Both the position numbers and the translations under genes were made by a program. Below are positions 33,108 to 41,275 of a DNA stretch of 64,000 nucleotides, in pieces (the stretch's first letter is position 1; every line of letters begins with the position of its first letter). The stretch is from assembly GCF_014069875.1 (NCBI RefSeq), contig NZ_CP059676.1, positions 1,116,001 through 1,180,000 of the forward strand, written 5' to 3'. The notes beneath the pieces are model-generated. The model made no database searches. It worked only from the letters and a program-made list of their open reading frames with translations, and was not told the DNA's origin. Source of the stretch: Flaviflexus equikiangi. GTDB lineage: Bacteria > Actinomycetota > Actinomycetes > Actinomycetales > Actinomycetaceae.

Positions 33108-33155
33108 TTGAATCAATGATCAGCAAAGTATGATATCATCAGTATATGCTGATCA
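33108..33155 (+). promoter_or_regulatory. cmtR promoter and operator
   Basis: TTGAAT (33108-33113) and TATGAT (33129-33134) form a promoter with a short 15-bp spacer. A perfect 9-bp inverted repeat, TGATCAGCA (33117-33125) and TGCTGATCA (33147-33155), brackets the -10, with the palindrome TGATATCA (33131-33138) at its centre. The layout suits repression by the ArsR-type protein encoded just downstream. The right arm overlaps the cmtR start codon. Confidence 0.55.
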
Positions 33156-33532
33156 GTCAAGATGCTCCGGTGGACGCGTGCGGGCTGGACCCCGCGGCCG
33201 CCTTGTTCCGTTCCCTCGGTGACCCGATCCGACTCAAGATCGTCAAGCGCATGTCCGGCGGCGAGGTGCGGGTCAGCGACCTCACCCGTGAGCTGGGCCT
33301 GCCCCAATCCACGGCCTCGATGCACGTGGCCTGCCTGCGCGACTGCGGCCTGGTCGAGGGACGCTCCCAGGGCCGCAGCGTGTACTACTCGCTGTCCCGC
33401 CCGGAGCTGATGGACATGCTCGCCCAGGCCGAAATCCTGCTTGCCTCCACCGGCAACGCTGTCAGCCTGTGCCCGAACTATGGTCCCGACAGCACCACCG
33501 CCCCGATGAGTGAACAGGAGAATGCCCGATGA
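33146..33532 (+). CDS. cmtR: ArsR/SmtB-family Cd/Pb-sensing repressor, CmtR type
   Basis: 128-residue winged-helix repressor. Helix-turn-helix: VSDLTRELGLPQSTASMHV. The cysteine pattern is that of Mycobacterium CmtR: Cys63 and Cys67 in HVACLRDCGLV and Cys109 in VSLCPNYG, against Cys57, Cys61 and Cys102 in CmtR. An extra Cys12 lies near the N-terminus. Metal binding should release the operator next to its own start. The ATG at 33146 is 11 nt after the -10, so the mRNA may be leaderless or have a very short leader. It overlaps the ATPase gene by 4 bp. Confidence 0.88.
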   Translation: MLISQDAPVDACGLDPAAALFRSLGDPIRLKIVKRMSGGEVRVSDLTRELGLPQSTASMHVACLRDCGLVEGRSQGRSVYYSLSRPELMDMLAQAEILLASTGNAVSLCPNYGPDSTTAPMSEQENAR

Positions 33533-35475
33533 GCGACGCCTGCGGATGCAGCGACGAGACAACCGAAACCGGTGAAGCCGAAGAAGCCCCGGGGTTCTGG
33601 CAGGTAACCGAGGTCCGGGCGGCAGCCGTGGCCGGTGTGCTGCTCCTGGCGGCGTGGATCACCTCGCTGGCGGGAGGCCCCCGGGGCGTGGCACTGCCCC
33701 TGGAACTCGGTGCACTGGTGGTTGCTGCCTGGACGTTTGTTCCCTCCACGCTCCGGCGCCTGTTCAAGGGAAAGATCGGCGTCGGTACGCTGATGACGAT
33801 CGCCGCCGTCGGGGCCGTGGCACTGGGCCAGTTCGAGGAAGCGGCCATGCTGGCCTTCCTCTACGCGATTTCCGAGGGCCTTGAAGAATACTCCCTGGCC
33901 AAGACCCGACGTGGCCTGCGGGCGCTGCTGGATCTGGTTCCGGCCGAGGCCAGGGTCTTGCGCAATGGCATCGAGGTAACAGTTTCCCCGGCCGACTTGG
34001 TCCCCGGGGATCGCATGGTCGTCCGGCCAGGGGAACGCCTGGCCACCGACGGGCGGATCGTCGCCGGGCGAACCTCGCTGGATACCTCGGCGCTCACCGG
34101 CGAATCCGTTCCCGTCGAGGTCGGTCCCGGCTCCGAGGTCTACGCCGGTTCCATCAACGGCACCGGCCCGCTTGAAATTGAAGTCACCAGCACCGCGGAG
34201 AACAACTCGCTGGCCAGGATCGTGCACATCGTCGAGGCCGAGCAATCCCGCAAGGGCCCGGGCCAACGACTGGCCGACTCCATTGCCAAGAAACTGGTCC
34301 CCGGCATCCTGATCGCCGCTGCCCTGATCATCGTCTTCGGCTTCATCGTCGGGGAACCGGCCTTGTGGTTCGAACGCGCCCTGGTCGTCTTGGTTGCGGC
34401 CTCGCCGTGCGCGCTGGCCATCTCCGTGCCCGTGACCGTGGTGGCCTCCGTCGGGGCCGCCAGCCGGATCGGGGTGCTCATCAAGGGCGGCGGAGCGTTG
34501 GAAGCCCTGGGAAAGATCCGCACCATCGCCCTGGACAAGACCGGAACATTGACCCGGAACAAGCCTTCGGTGATCGAGGTTGTGGGCACCGGTTCCGCGA
34601 CCCGGGAACGAGTCCTTGCCCTCGCGGCGGGACTGGAATCCCGCAGCGAACACCCGTTGGCCCGCGCCATCCTCGCCTCGACCACCGGCCGGGCTTCGGT
34701 CACCGACGTTGACACGATTCCCGGGGCGGGTCTGGAGGGGCGGCTCGACGGCAAGCGTGTCCGACTCGGCCGCCCGGGATGGATCGATGCCGGTGCCTTG
34801 GCCTCGGACATCGAGAGGATGCAGCACGCGGGTGCCACCGCGGTGCTCATTGAGGAGGACGGGCAGGTCATCGGTGCCATCGGCGTTCGTGACGAGCTGC
34901 GCCCCGAGGCCCGCGAGGTCATCAGCCGACTCACCGCGGCCGGATACACCACGGTCATGCTTACCGGGGACAACGTCATCACCGCAACGGCCCTGGGCCA
35001 GACCGCAGGCATCACCGAAGTCCATGCCGATCTGCGCCCCGAGGACAAGGCAGAGATCATCCGAACGCTCCAGTCCCGGCAGCCCACCGCGATGGTCGGG
35101 GACGGCGTCAACGACGCCCCCGCCCTGGCCACGGCCGATAGCGGAATCGCGATGGGTGCCATGGGCGCCGACGTGGCCATCGAAACCGCAGACATCGCCC
35201 TGATGGGCGAGGACCTGAACCACCTGCCCCAGGTACTGGACCACGCGCGCAACACCCGGCGCATCATGCTCCAGAACGTGGGCTTGTCCCTGCTGCTGAT
35301 TGCCGCACTGATCCCCTTGGCCCTCTTCGGTGTCCTCGGGTTGGCTGCGGTGGTCCTCATCCACGAGCTGGCAGAAATCGTCGTGATCGCCAACGGTGTC
35401 CGAGCCGGCCGGATCAGCGGCAAGGCCGCACTGAAAAGTACGCAGCCGGTTCCGTCCCTGGAGCCTGCGGCATGA
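33529..35475 (+). CDS. cadA: P1B-type heavy-metal-exporting ATPase
   Basis: 648-residue membrane pump. Motifs in order: phosphatase LTGESVPV, metal-site SPC (Ser292-Pro-Cys294), phosphorylation DKTGT (Asp336), SEHPLA and GDGVND (about 524). There is no N-terminal CxxC HMA domain; the N-terminus has only a short CGC motif (residues 5-7). SPC rather than CPC places it near the P1B-4 group (CtpD, CoaT, PfeT), while TM8 reads HELAE (612-616) instead of HEG(G/S)T. Coupling to a CmtR-type sensor argues for Cd/Pb, perhaps also Zn or Co. The symbol is by role, not subgroup. Confidence 0.85.
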   Translation: MSDACGCSDETTETGEAEEAPGFWQVTEVRAAAVAGVLLLAAWITSLAGGPRGVALPLELGALVVAAWTFVPSTLRRLFKGKIGVGTLMTIAAVGAVALGQFEEAAMLAFLYAISEGLEEYSLAKTRRGLRALLDLVPAEARVLRNGIEVTVSPADLVPGDRMVVRPGERLATDGRIVAGRTSLDTSALTGESVPVEVGPGSEVYAGSINGTGPLEIEVTSTAENNSLARIVHIVEAEQSRKGPGQRLADSIAKKLVPGILIAAALIIVFGFIVGEPALWFERALVVLVAASPCALAISVPVTVVASVGAASRIGVLIKGGGALEALGKIRTIALDKTGTLTRNKPSVIEVVGTGSATRERVLALAAGLESRSEHPLARAILASTTGRASVTDVDTIPGAGLEGRLDGKRVRLGRPGWIDAGALASDIERMQHAGATAVLIEEDGQVIGAIGVRDELRPEAREVISRLTAAGYTTVMLTGDNVITATALGQTAGITEVHADLRPEDKAEIIRTLQSRQPTAMVGDGVNDAPALATADSGIAMGAMGADVAIETADIALMGEDLNHLPQVLDHARNTRRIMLQNVGLSLLLIAALIPLALFGVLGLAAVVLIHELAEIVVIANGVRAGRISGKAALKSTQPVPSLEPAA

Positions 35476-35981
35476 GCCTCAATGCCACCGAGGCGGCCGC
35501 TCCCAGGAAGCGGGGAGCGCACACGGTCAGGACAGTGATGGGACTTGGCGCGGTTGCGCTGGCCGCCGTCGATCTGGTCCTCAAGGCTTTTGCGGAAACC
35601 TTGCTTTCCAACGGTGCAACGAGCGACCTGGGGCTGATCAATTTCCGTTTGCTCTATAACCCGGGCGTCGCGTTCAGCCTTGGAGCGGACCTTCCCTCCT
35701 GGGTCGTCGTGGTGGTCACCGGGCTGATCATCGCCGCACTGACCTTTTATGCAGTTTCTTCGGCACCTGCCATGGGCAGGATCTCCCGAGCGGGCGCGAC
35801 GCTGCTGCTCGGTGGGGCACTCGGCAATTTCATTGAACGGCTGGACGGGCGCGGCGTGGTGGACTACTTGCACACCGGGTGGTTCGCCACCTTCAACCTG
35901 GCAGATGTGTTTGTCACCGCGGGAGTTGTTCTGTATGCCCTCGGCACGCTTCGTGCCGTTCCCTCCCGGGACGGCGACTGA
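35472..35981 (+). CDS. lspA: Signal peptidase II, transposon passenger copy
   Basis: Membrane aspartyl protease that cleaves prolipoprotein signal peptides. The product is 169 residues with four hydrophobic segments. Family motifs: LLYNPGVAF, GGALGNFIERLDGRGVVDYL and FNLADVFVTAG. Both dyad aspartates (VVD and NLAD) are present, but the conserved GNxxDR has Glu for Asp. Metal-resistance cassettes often carry an lspA next to the pump (for example pbrC in Cupriavidus); its role there is poorly understood. It overlaps the ATPase gene by 4 bp and is probably an extra to a chromosomal lspA outside this window. Confidence 0.92.
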   Translation: MSLNATEAAAPRKRGAHTVRTVMGLGAVALAAVDLVLKAFAETLLSNGATSDLGLINFRLLYNPGVAFSLGADLPSWVVVVVTGLIIAALTFYAVSSAPAMGRISRAGATLLLGGALGNFIERLDGRGVVDYLHTGWFATFNLADVFVTAGVVLYALGTLRAVPSRDGD

Positions 35982-36071
35982 CCGGGCTAACCGGGACACA
36001 CCGCAACCGGACGTAGCATGTCGAGAAACGGTCATTTGACGACATCCCGAACCTATCGGCGACACGCCGCG

Positions 36072-36368
36072 GAAGGACGCGCGATGTTCGGAATGCTCTC
36101 CGTCCTGGCCGAACTGCAACGAGAACTCATCGTCGCCAACACCCGCGACGGACTCGCCGCCGCCCGCGCCCGCGGGCGAACAGGCGGAAGACGCCCGAAG
36201 CTCACCCCCGACCAGGTCCACCACGCCCAGCAGCTCTACGACGCGGGGACCCATACGGTCCAACGCATCGCCGACCTCCTCCAGGTCCCGCGCTCCACCA
36301 TCTACGGGCACCTCAACAAGGCAAGTATCGGACGGCGCCCCACCGCCAAAGCGACCCTGGAGGCTTAG
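36072..36368 (+). pseudogene. tnpR: Serine resolvase TnpR, 5'-truncated
   Basis: Homology starts at GRAMFGMLSVLAELQRELIV, the end of the catalytic domain and the long E helix, and continues through GRTGGRRPKLTPDQ to the DNA-binding helix-turn-helix (VQRIADLLQVPRSTIYGHL). The N-terminal part with the nucleophilic serine is absent; upstream sequence after lspA has no resolvase homology. An ATG at 36018 opens the frame but adds unrelated residues. Confidence 0.85.
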
Positions 36369-36400
36369 CGCTCAATCCGTCCCCATTACTACCAAGGCCT

Positions 36401-36438
36401 CTTAGCGTGAATTTTCGTAGAGATATTCCCCGGACCCC
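36401..36438 (-). repeat. Tn3 right terminal inverted repeat (38 bp)
   Basis: On the minus strand it begins GGGGTCCGGGGAA and ends CGAAAATTCACGCTAAG, matching the left repeat at 30 of 38 positions. It is followed by the GATAG duplication. Confidence 0.92.
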
Positions 36439-36443
36439 GATAG
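36439..36443. repeat. Tn3 target site duplication, right copy (GATAG)
   Basis: Exact repeat of 27719-27723. Deleting 27724-36443 would restore the uninterrupted priA downstream region. Confidence 0.9.
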
Positions 36444-36513
36444 CGAACCGCTGCGGCAGAACCCGGCGCGTGGTTCCGCCTCACATCCGTTGGGCAGGGT
36501 CTTGGTGGGATGG

Positions 36514-37164
36514 TCAGGACGTTGAGGAGCCGCGGAAGTCGAAGACGACCCTGATCGCCGGATCGACCGTGGCGATGATGCTCGTGTAGAACATCTCCGT
36601 CTGATCCTCGAGGATGTCACGATTCGCATCGACATGTTCCTGCATCGTCTCGTCGGTCAGGATGTCGTTGATGACGTCAGGCGTATCGATATCGGGGGTC
36701 ACCCAGCTGAGGACGCCGTTGTCCTCGAGGGCGGTCTTGAACGTGATGTCTTCGTGTCCGATGAAGATGAACTCGGGAACGGTGATGAGGATCGTGTCAT
36801 CGCCTTTCGGCTCGATGATGACATCGTCGCCCTCGATTCCCAGCTTCGCGCGGAACGTGTACTGGAGGAAGAGGGTGCGTCCGCTGCCGGGAACCGTCTG
36901 CCCGAACACGGTGCGGGCCACGCGCTCCTCGGCGATGCCCTGGACTCCGAGCCCGAGGAGGACGATCTCCTCGTCACGGTCGAGGGATTGCACGACCTGC
37001 GAGTTGCGCGACTCCGTCGACACACCGAGGTAGTCGCCTTTCACGAAGGCGATGATGCCGGCCGTGATGAGGGCGAGAAGAAGCACGATGATGAGGGCGA
37101 GTATCCGGACGCTCCGTGCCAAGCGCGCCGACCGTGCTGGTGCCTGCTCGGGTAACGTATCCAT
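36514..37164 (-). CDS. Membrane-anchored DUF4230-like protein
   Basis: 216-residue protein with a cytoplasmic N-terminus, one transmembrane helix (about residues 18-40, VRILALIIVLLLALITAGII) and an extracytoplasmic domain rich in beta segments ending MFYTSIIATVDPAIRVVFDF. The pattern resembles DUF4230 proteins, but I give this from memory. It is transcribed away from fmt and toward the transposon. The function is unknown. Confidence 0.6.
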   Translation of the reverse strand: MDTLPEQAPARSARLARSVRILALIIVLLLALITAGIIAFVKGDYLGVSTESRNSQVVQSLDRDEEIVLLGLGVQGIAEERVARTVFGQTVPGSGRTLFLQYTFRAKLGIEGDDVIIEPKGDDTILITVPEFIFIGHEDITFKTALEDNGVLSWVTPDIDTPDVINDILTDETMQEHVDANRDILEDQTEMFYTSIIATVDPAIRVVFDFRGSSTS

Positions 37165-37320
37165 GTGTCCTCCATGTTCGTGCGACTCTGCGCTGATATT
37201 GTCGCACGGAACAGATGAGGGTGAAGACCAGTCCGCAGCTGCTCGAGGCTTCCACTCTCCTGTCGGCGCGGCACGCTCACGCGCGGGAGCCCGTGACAGC
37301 GCCGGATAAGCGCACGGCCG

Positions 37321-37326
37321 TAGACT
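37321..37326 (+). promoter_or_regulatory. fmt promoter -10 box (leaderless)
   Basis: TAGACT ends 6 nt before the fmt ATG at 37333, with no SD, so transcription probably begins at the start codon. The 37165-37332 gap holds nothing else I recognise. Confidence 0.55.
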
Positions 37327-37332
37327 GGAGCC

Positions 37333-38244
37333 ATGCGCATCATCTTCGCCGGCACCCCGGTCACCGCAGTCCCCTCACTCACCCGTCTCGCCTCCGAGCA
37401 TGAGATCGTCGGCGTTCTCACGCGTGCACCCGCCCCCGTGGGGCGCAAGCGCGTGCTCACCCCCTCCCCGGTCGAGGCCGCGGCGCGAGAGCTCGGCCTG
37501 AACGTTCTCACGCCGGCCACCCTCAAGGCACCCGAGATCCAGGAAGAGATCGCCAGGCTCGAGCCGGAGGCCGTCGCGGTTGTCGCCTACGGTCTGATCA
37601 TTCCCCGCGCGCTCCTGGACGTTCCCGCGCACGGCTGGATTAACCTCCACTTCTCCCTCCTGCCGCAGTGGCGGGGAGCAGCCCCCGTGCAGTACGCCAT
37701 CGCCTCCGGGCAGTCCACGACAGGGATCGCGACCTTCCAGATCGAGGCGGGCCTGGACACGGGCCCCGTCTATGACATGGTCGAGGTTGAGATTGGTCAC
37801 CGCGAGACGGCCGGTGACCTCCTCGAGCGGCTCTCCCGCGATGGTGCCGAGCTGTTGGCGGGCACACTCGCGGGGATCGAGGCCGGCACTGCTTCACCGA
37901 CGCCCCAGGAGGGCGAACCGAGCCACGCACCCCAGCTCACCGGGCACGACGGCAGGCTCGACCTCAACCGCCCGGCCCGCGAACTGGACGCACACATCCG
38001 CGGATTCACGCCGAATCCGGGCACGTGGACGACGTGGCGGGGGGAGCGGGTCAAGATCGGCCCAGCGATCCCGGTCGACGTGGGCGTGCCTGTCGGAGAG
38101 ATCCGCGTCGAGGGCGGGGACGTGCTCCTGGGAACGGGGGAGGGGGCCCTGAGGCTCGACCGGATCGCACCTCCCGGCAAACCATGGATGTCGGCATCGG
38201 ACTGGGCCCGGGGCCTGCGTGAAACGGTAGTCTGGGATTCATGA
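37333..38244 (+). CDS. fmt: Methionyl-tRNA formyltransferase
   Basis: Formylates initiator Met-tRNA. The product is 303 residues. Folate-binding and catalytic motif INLHFSLLPQWRGAAPVQYAI and the aspartate in GLDTGPVYDM are present, as is the C-terminal OB-like domain (FTPNPGTWTTWRGERVKI). In many actinobacteria fmt follows priA directly; here the transposon and a minus-strand gene lie between. It overlaps rsmB by 4 bp (ATGA). Confidence 0.96.
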   Translation: MRIIFAGTPVTAVPSLTRLASEHEIVGVLTRAPAPVGRKRVLTPSPVEAAARELGLNVLTPATLKAPEIQEEIARLEPEAVAVVAYGLIIPRALLDVPAHGWINLHFSLLPQWRGAAPVQYAIASGQSTTGIATFQIEAGLDTGPVYDMVEVEIGHRETAGDLLERLSRDGAELLAGTLAGIEAGTASPTPQEGEPSHAPQLTGHDGRLDLNRPARELDAHIRGFTPNPGTWTTWRGERVKIGPAIPVDVGVPVGEIRVEGGDVLLGTGEGALRLDRIAPPGKPWMSASDWARGLRETVVWDS

Positions 38245-39659
38245 CTGACGAGAGACCTTCGACGTGGCGCCCCGGGCGCATGGAATCCGATCCGGCGAGA
38301 CTTGTCGCCCTTGACGTACTCGAACAGGTGCGCGACGGCGCCTTCGCGAACATCGCCCTGCCCGCCACCCTCAAGCGCGCCAATCTCTCCGGGAAGGGAC
38401 GCGGCTTCGCCACGAACCTCACCTACGGGACGCTGCGCATGCAGGGGAGATGGGACGCGATTATTCGGATGTGCGTCCAGGGTCGTCCCTTCGAGGAGAT
38501 CGACCCCCTCGTCATCGACATCCTCCGCCTCGGTGCCCACCAGATCCAGGGACTCGATGTCGCGATCCATGCGGCCATGAACGAGACGGTCAACCTCGCG
38601 CGCAACGAGGTGGGCTCGGGAGCGTCCGGGTTCGTCAACGCCGTCATGCATCGCATCTCCGAACGCACCGCAGCGGAATGGGACGAAGCACTCGCAGCGG
38701 AACTCGCTGACCAGGGCCCGAAGGCCGTCCTGGCCGCACAGACCTCCCACCCCGAGTGGATCCTCGACGTGTACGAGAAGTCTCTCGTCGCATCCGGGCG
38801 CACCGTTGCCGATCTCGGCGACGTGCTCGCGGCGAACAACGAGCCCGCCCGCGTCGCGATCGCGCCCCGCGCCGTGTCCCGCGAGACGGTGATGAACGAT
38901 GCTCGCGAGGCACGCGCCACGCCCCTCGACGGCGTCCTCATGCCCGACGCGATCGTCCTCGAACGGGGCAACCCGGGACGCATGCAGTCGATCCGCGACC
39001 AGAGCGCCGGGGTGCAGGATGAAGGGTCGCAGCTTGTCGCCCACCTCCTCGCGGGCGCCCCCCTCGAGGGACGCGATGAGGAATGGCTCGACATGTGTGC
39101 CGGTCCTGGCGGCAAGACAGCCACGATCGCCGGTCTCGTCCAGGGCCGGAACGTCCGGGTTTTCGCCAACGAGCTCCACGATCACCGTCTCGACCTGGTC
39201 GCCAATGCTGTGGCTCCGTTCGGGGATGCTGTGGCGCTTCGCGAGGGTGATGGTCGTACTCTCGCACGGGAAGAGCCCAACCGCTTCGACCGCGTCCTCG
39301 TCGACGCTCCCTGCTCCGGCATCGGCTCCCTCCGCAGGCGCCCCGAGGCGCGGTGGCGGAAGACCCCCGGTGACGCTGAGGGGATGATGGAGCTGCAGGC
39401 CGGCCTCCTGGCGGCGGCGATCGATGCTGCCCGCCCCGGCGGCCTCATCTGCTATTCGACGTGCTCCCCGGACGTGCGCGAAACGCTCGACATCGTCAAC
39501 CAGTTCACCGATCGCGTCGACGTCCTCGACACGGTCGATGTGGCGCGCACCATGGTGATCCCTGGGTCTTTGGACACGATTTCCGGACCGTATCTCCAAC
39601 TCTGGCCGGACGAACATGATACAGACGCGATGTTCGCGGCTCTCCTCATCAAGAAGTGA
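38241..39659 (+). CDS. rsmB: 16S rRNA (cytosine-967-C5)-methyltransferase
   Basis: SAM-dependent m5C methyltransferase of 472 residues. The N-terminal NusB-like RNA-binding domain (about residues 15-140) precedes the Rossmann methyltransferase domain: DMCAGPGGKTATIAG, LVDAPCSGIGSLRRRPEARW and CYSTCSPD, with both catalytic cysteines in PCSG and STCS. It is translationally coupled to fmt. Confidence 0.94.
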   Translation: MTDERPSTWRPGRMESDPARLVALDVLEQVRDGAFANIALPATLKRANLSGKGRGFATNLTYGTLRMQGRWDAIIRMCVQGRPFEEIDPLVIDILRLGAHQIQGLDVAIHAAMNETVNLARNEVGSGASGFVNAVMHRISERTAAEWDEALAAELADQGPKAVLAAQTSHPEWILDVYEKSLVASGRTVADLGDVLAANNEPARVAIAPRAVSRETVMNDAREARATPLDGVLMPDAIVLERGNPGRMQSIRDQSAGVQDEGSQLVAHLLAGAPLEGRDEEWLDMCAGPGGKTATIAGLVQGRNVRVFANELHDHRLDLVANAVAPFGDAVALREGDGRTLAREEPNRFDRVLVDAPCSGIGSLRRRPEARWRKTPGDAEGMMELQAGLLAAAIDAARPGGLICYSTCSPDVRETLDIVNQFTDRVDVLDTVDVARTMVIPGSLDTISGPYLQLWPDEHDTDAMFAALLIKK

Positions 39660-39670
39660 GAAAATAACGC

Positions 39671-40333
39671 ATGAGCATTTTGATTTCACCCTCGATCCTC
39701 AACTCCGATATCGGCAACCTTGCCGGTGAGCTGGACAAGATCTCGAACGCCGACTGGGCGCACGTCGATGTCATGGACAACCACTTCGTTCCCAACCTCA
39801 CGTGGGGCGTGCCCGTCATCGAGGCCGCGAAGAAGTATTCGCCCATCCCCATCGATGCGCACCTCATGATCGCTGACCCGGACAGGTGGGCTCCGGGCTT
39901 CGTCGAAGCGGGAGCGGACTCCGTCACCTTCCACGCGGAGGCGGTCTCGGCACCGATCCGTCTCGCCCGCGAGATTCGGGGCATGGGGGCACGGGCGGGT
40001 CTCGCCCTCAGCCCGGCCACCCAGATCGACAACTACATCGACATCCTCGACGAGTTCGACATGGTGCTGTGCATGACGGTCGAACCTGGCTTCGGCGGGC
40101 AGCCGTTCCTCTCGAACGTCATGCCGAAGGTTGCCCGGCTGCGCGACCTCATCGCGAAGAAGGGGCTCGAGACCTGGATCCAGGTCGATGGCGGGATCAC
40201 CGCCGACACGATCGCGCAGGCAGCCGAGGCGGGCGCCAACAACTTCGTGGCAGGCTCCGCCGTCTACAAGGCGGAGGACGCGGCCGCCTCGGTCGCACAG
40301 CTGCGGGAGCTGGCTCACAAGCACAGCCACTGA
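39671..40333 (+). CDS. rpe: Ribulose-phosphate 3-epimerase
   Basis: Pentose phosphate pathway TIM-barrel metalloenzyme of 220 residues. Motifs: [41 protein letters not shown] and VDGGITADT. It starts 11 bp after rsmB. Confidence 0.96.
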   Translation: MSILISPSILNSDIGNLAGELDKISNADWAHVDVMDNHFVPNLTWGVPVIEAAKKYSPIPIDAHLMIADPDRWAPGFVEAGADSVTFHAEAVSAPIRLAREIRGMGARAGLALSPATQIDNYIDILDEFDMVLCMTVEPGFGGQPFLSNVMPKVARLRDLIAKKGLETWIQVDGGITADTIAQAAEAGANNFVAGSAVYKAEDAAASVAQLRELAHKHSH

Positions 40334-40350
40334 CGTGATGCTACGATAGA

Positions 40351-40469
40351 GGCGTGTTTCGGGGTCGGTGAAAATCCGAGCCGGCGGTTAAAGTCCGCGA
40401 CCCGCGCAAGCGGTTGATGGGGTGAAACTCCCCAACCGACGGTCAAAGTCCGGATGGGAGAAACACGCC
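40351..40469 (+). promoter_or_regulatory. FMN riboswitch (RFN element)
   Basis: The closing P1 stem pairs GCGTGTTTC (40352-40360) with GAAACACGC (40460-40468). Between them are the RFN signatures: GGGTCGGTGAAAATCCGAGC, GGCGGTTAAAGTCCGCGACC, then TTGATGGGGTGAAACTCCCC, ACCGACGGTCAAAGTCCGGATG. This is a complete aptamer. FMN binding normally shuts off riboflavin synthesis or uptake genes. Confidence 0.96.
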
Positions 40470-40504
40470 AGGCTGTCGCGCCCTCAGTGCGCGACGCGTG
40501 CCCG

Positions 40505-40531
40505 CTGTCCCCGAATCATGCCGGAGGACAG
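40505..40531 (+). promoter_or_regulatory. Probable SD-sequestering hairpin of the FMN riboswitch
   Basis: CTGTCC (40505-40510) can pair with GGACAG (40526-40531), which overlaps the GGAGG ribosome binding site (40523-40527) of a TTG start at 40532. A competing hairpin, GTCGCGC/GCGCGAC (40475-40481 with 40489-40495), lies between it and the aptamer. This suggests translational rather than transcriptional control; no U-tract terminator is visible. Confidence 0.5.
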
Positions 40532-41275
40532 TTGCGACACTTCGCACCGATCATCTTTGGGCTGAGCATCATCGCCCTCTGGTGGGTCGTGGCCGACATG
40601 GGGATCCTGCCCACCTACTTCCTTCCGCATCCGCGCGCCGTGTGGGACACGCTCTGGAGCGGCATCGCCGACGGCTACCTCCTGTCGGCAGCGAGAGAAA
40701 CACTCCTCGCGGCAGGCCTGGGATGTCTTGCCGCCACGATCATCGGCCTGCCCCTCGGATATTCGATTGCTCGATCCCCGATCGTGGCCGCCACTCTCGG
40801 CCCCTATCTTGCGGCCTCCCAGGCGATACCTGCCGTTGCACTGGCGCCCCTCCTCGTCGTGTGGATCGGTTACGGCCTCGTGCCGATCACCGTGCTGTGC
40901 ACGATCATCGTCATGTTCCCGGTCGTCATCTCCACCACCCTCGGCATCCGCGAGCTCGACCAGGACATAGTCGATGCTGCTCGTCTCGACGGGGCGGGAC
41001 GGCTCGACCTCGTCCGCTCGATTGAACTGCCCCTGGCGGCGCCCGCGATCCTTGCCGGAATCAGAACCGGCTTCACGCTGTCCGTGACGGGCGCGGTCGT
41101 GGGGGAGATGGTCATGGGCGGGGACGGCCTCGGCGCGGCCCTCTCCCGCGGGCAGGGATCCACCGCCAACGTGGCTCAGCTCTTCGCTGTCATCGCCATC
41201 CTCATCATTCTCGCCGTCGGCATCTATCTGCTCCTCACCTACGTGGAGAAGATCACCAGAAAGGGACTCTCATGA
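40532..41275 (+). CDS. ribX: ABC transporter permease, probable riboflavin uptake (RibX-like)
   Basis: Inner-membrane permease of 247 residues from the chosen start, with about six transmembrane helices and the ATPase-docking EAA-type loop (DAARLDGAGRLDLVRSIELPL). Similar to permeases of the thiamine-precursor/taurine/nitrate group. The frame is open from an ATG at 40454, but that codon lies inside the riboswitch P1 region, so I prefer the TTG at 40532, which has GGAGG 4 nt upstream and starts just before the first helix; a GTG at 40487 is another option. FMN control points to riboflavin. No ATPase gene is adjacent. Confidence 0.75.
   Translation: MRHFAPIIFGLSIIALWWVVADMGILPTYFLPHPRAVWDTLWSGIADGYLLSAARETLLAAGLGCLAATIIGLPLGYSIARSPIVAATLGPYLAASQAIPAVALAPLLVVWIGYGLVPITVLCTIIVMFPVVISTTLGIRELDQDIVDAARLDGAGRLDLVRSIELPLAAPAILAGIRTGFTLSVTGAVVGEMVMGGDGLGAALSRGQGSTANVAQLFAVIAILIILAVGIYLLLTYVEKITRKGLS

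Larger units (their letters stand above)
27724..36438. mobile_element. Tn3-family transposon carrying cmtR-cadA-lspA
   Basis: An 8,715-bp element bounded by 38-bp inverted repeats that begin GGGG and end TAAG, the Tn3-family signature, and flanked by a perfect GATAG duplication. Contents from left to right: tnpA (broken), an IS21-family element inserted inside tnpA, a metal-sensing repressor, a P1B ATPase, a signal peptidase II and a truncated resolvase. It entered the gap between priA and the DUF4230-like gene. With tnpA dead and the resolvase truncated it cannot move by itself, but the ends could still be used by a related transposase. Confidence 0.93.

Noticed and set aside
36018-36071. 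A complete resolvase starting at 36018
   Set aside because: Resolvase homology begins only near 36075; the catalytic domain with its serine is missing.
40454-40531. N-terminal extension of the riboflavin permease from the ATG at 40454
   Set aside because: The codon is inside the FMN aptamer and the extra residues show no hydrophobic or conserved pattern.
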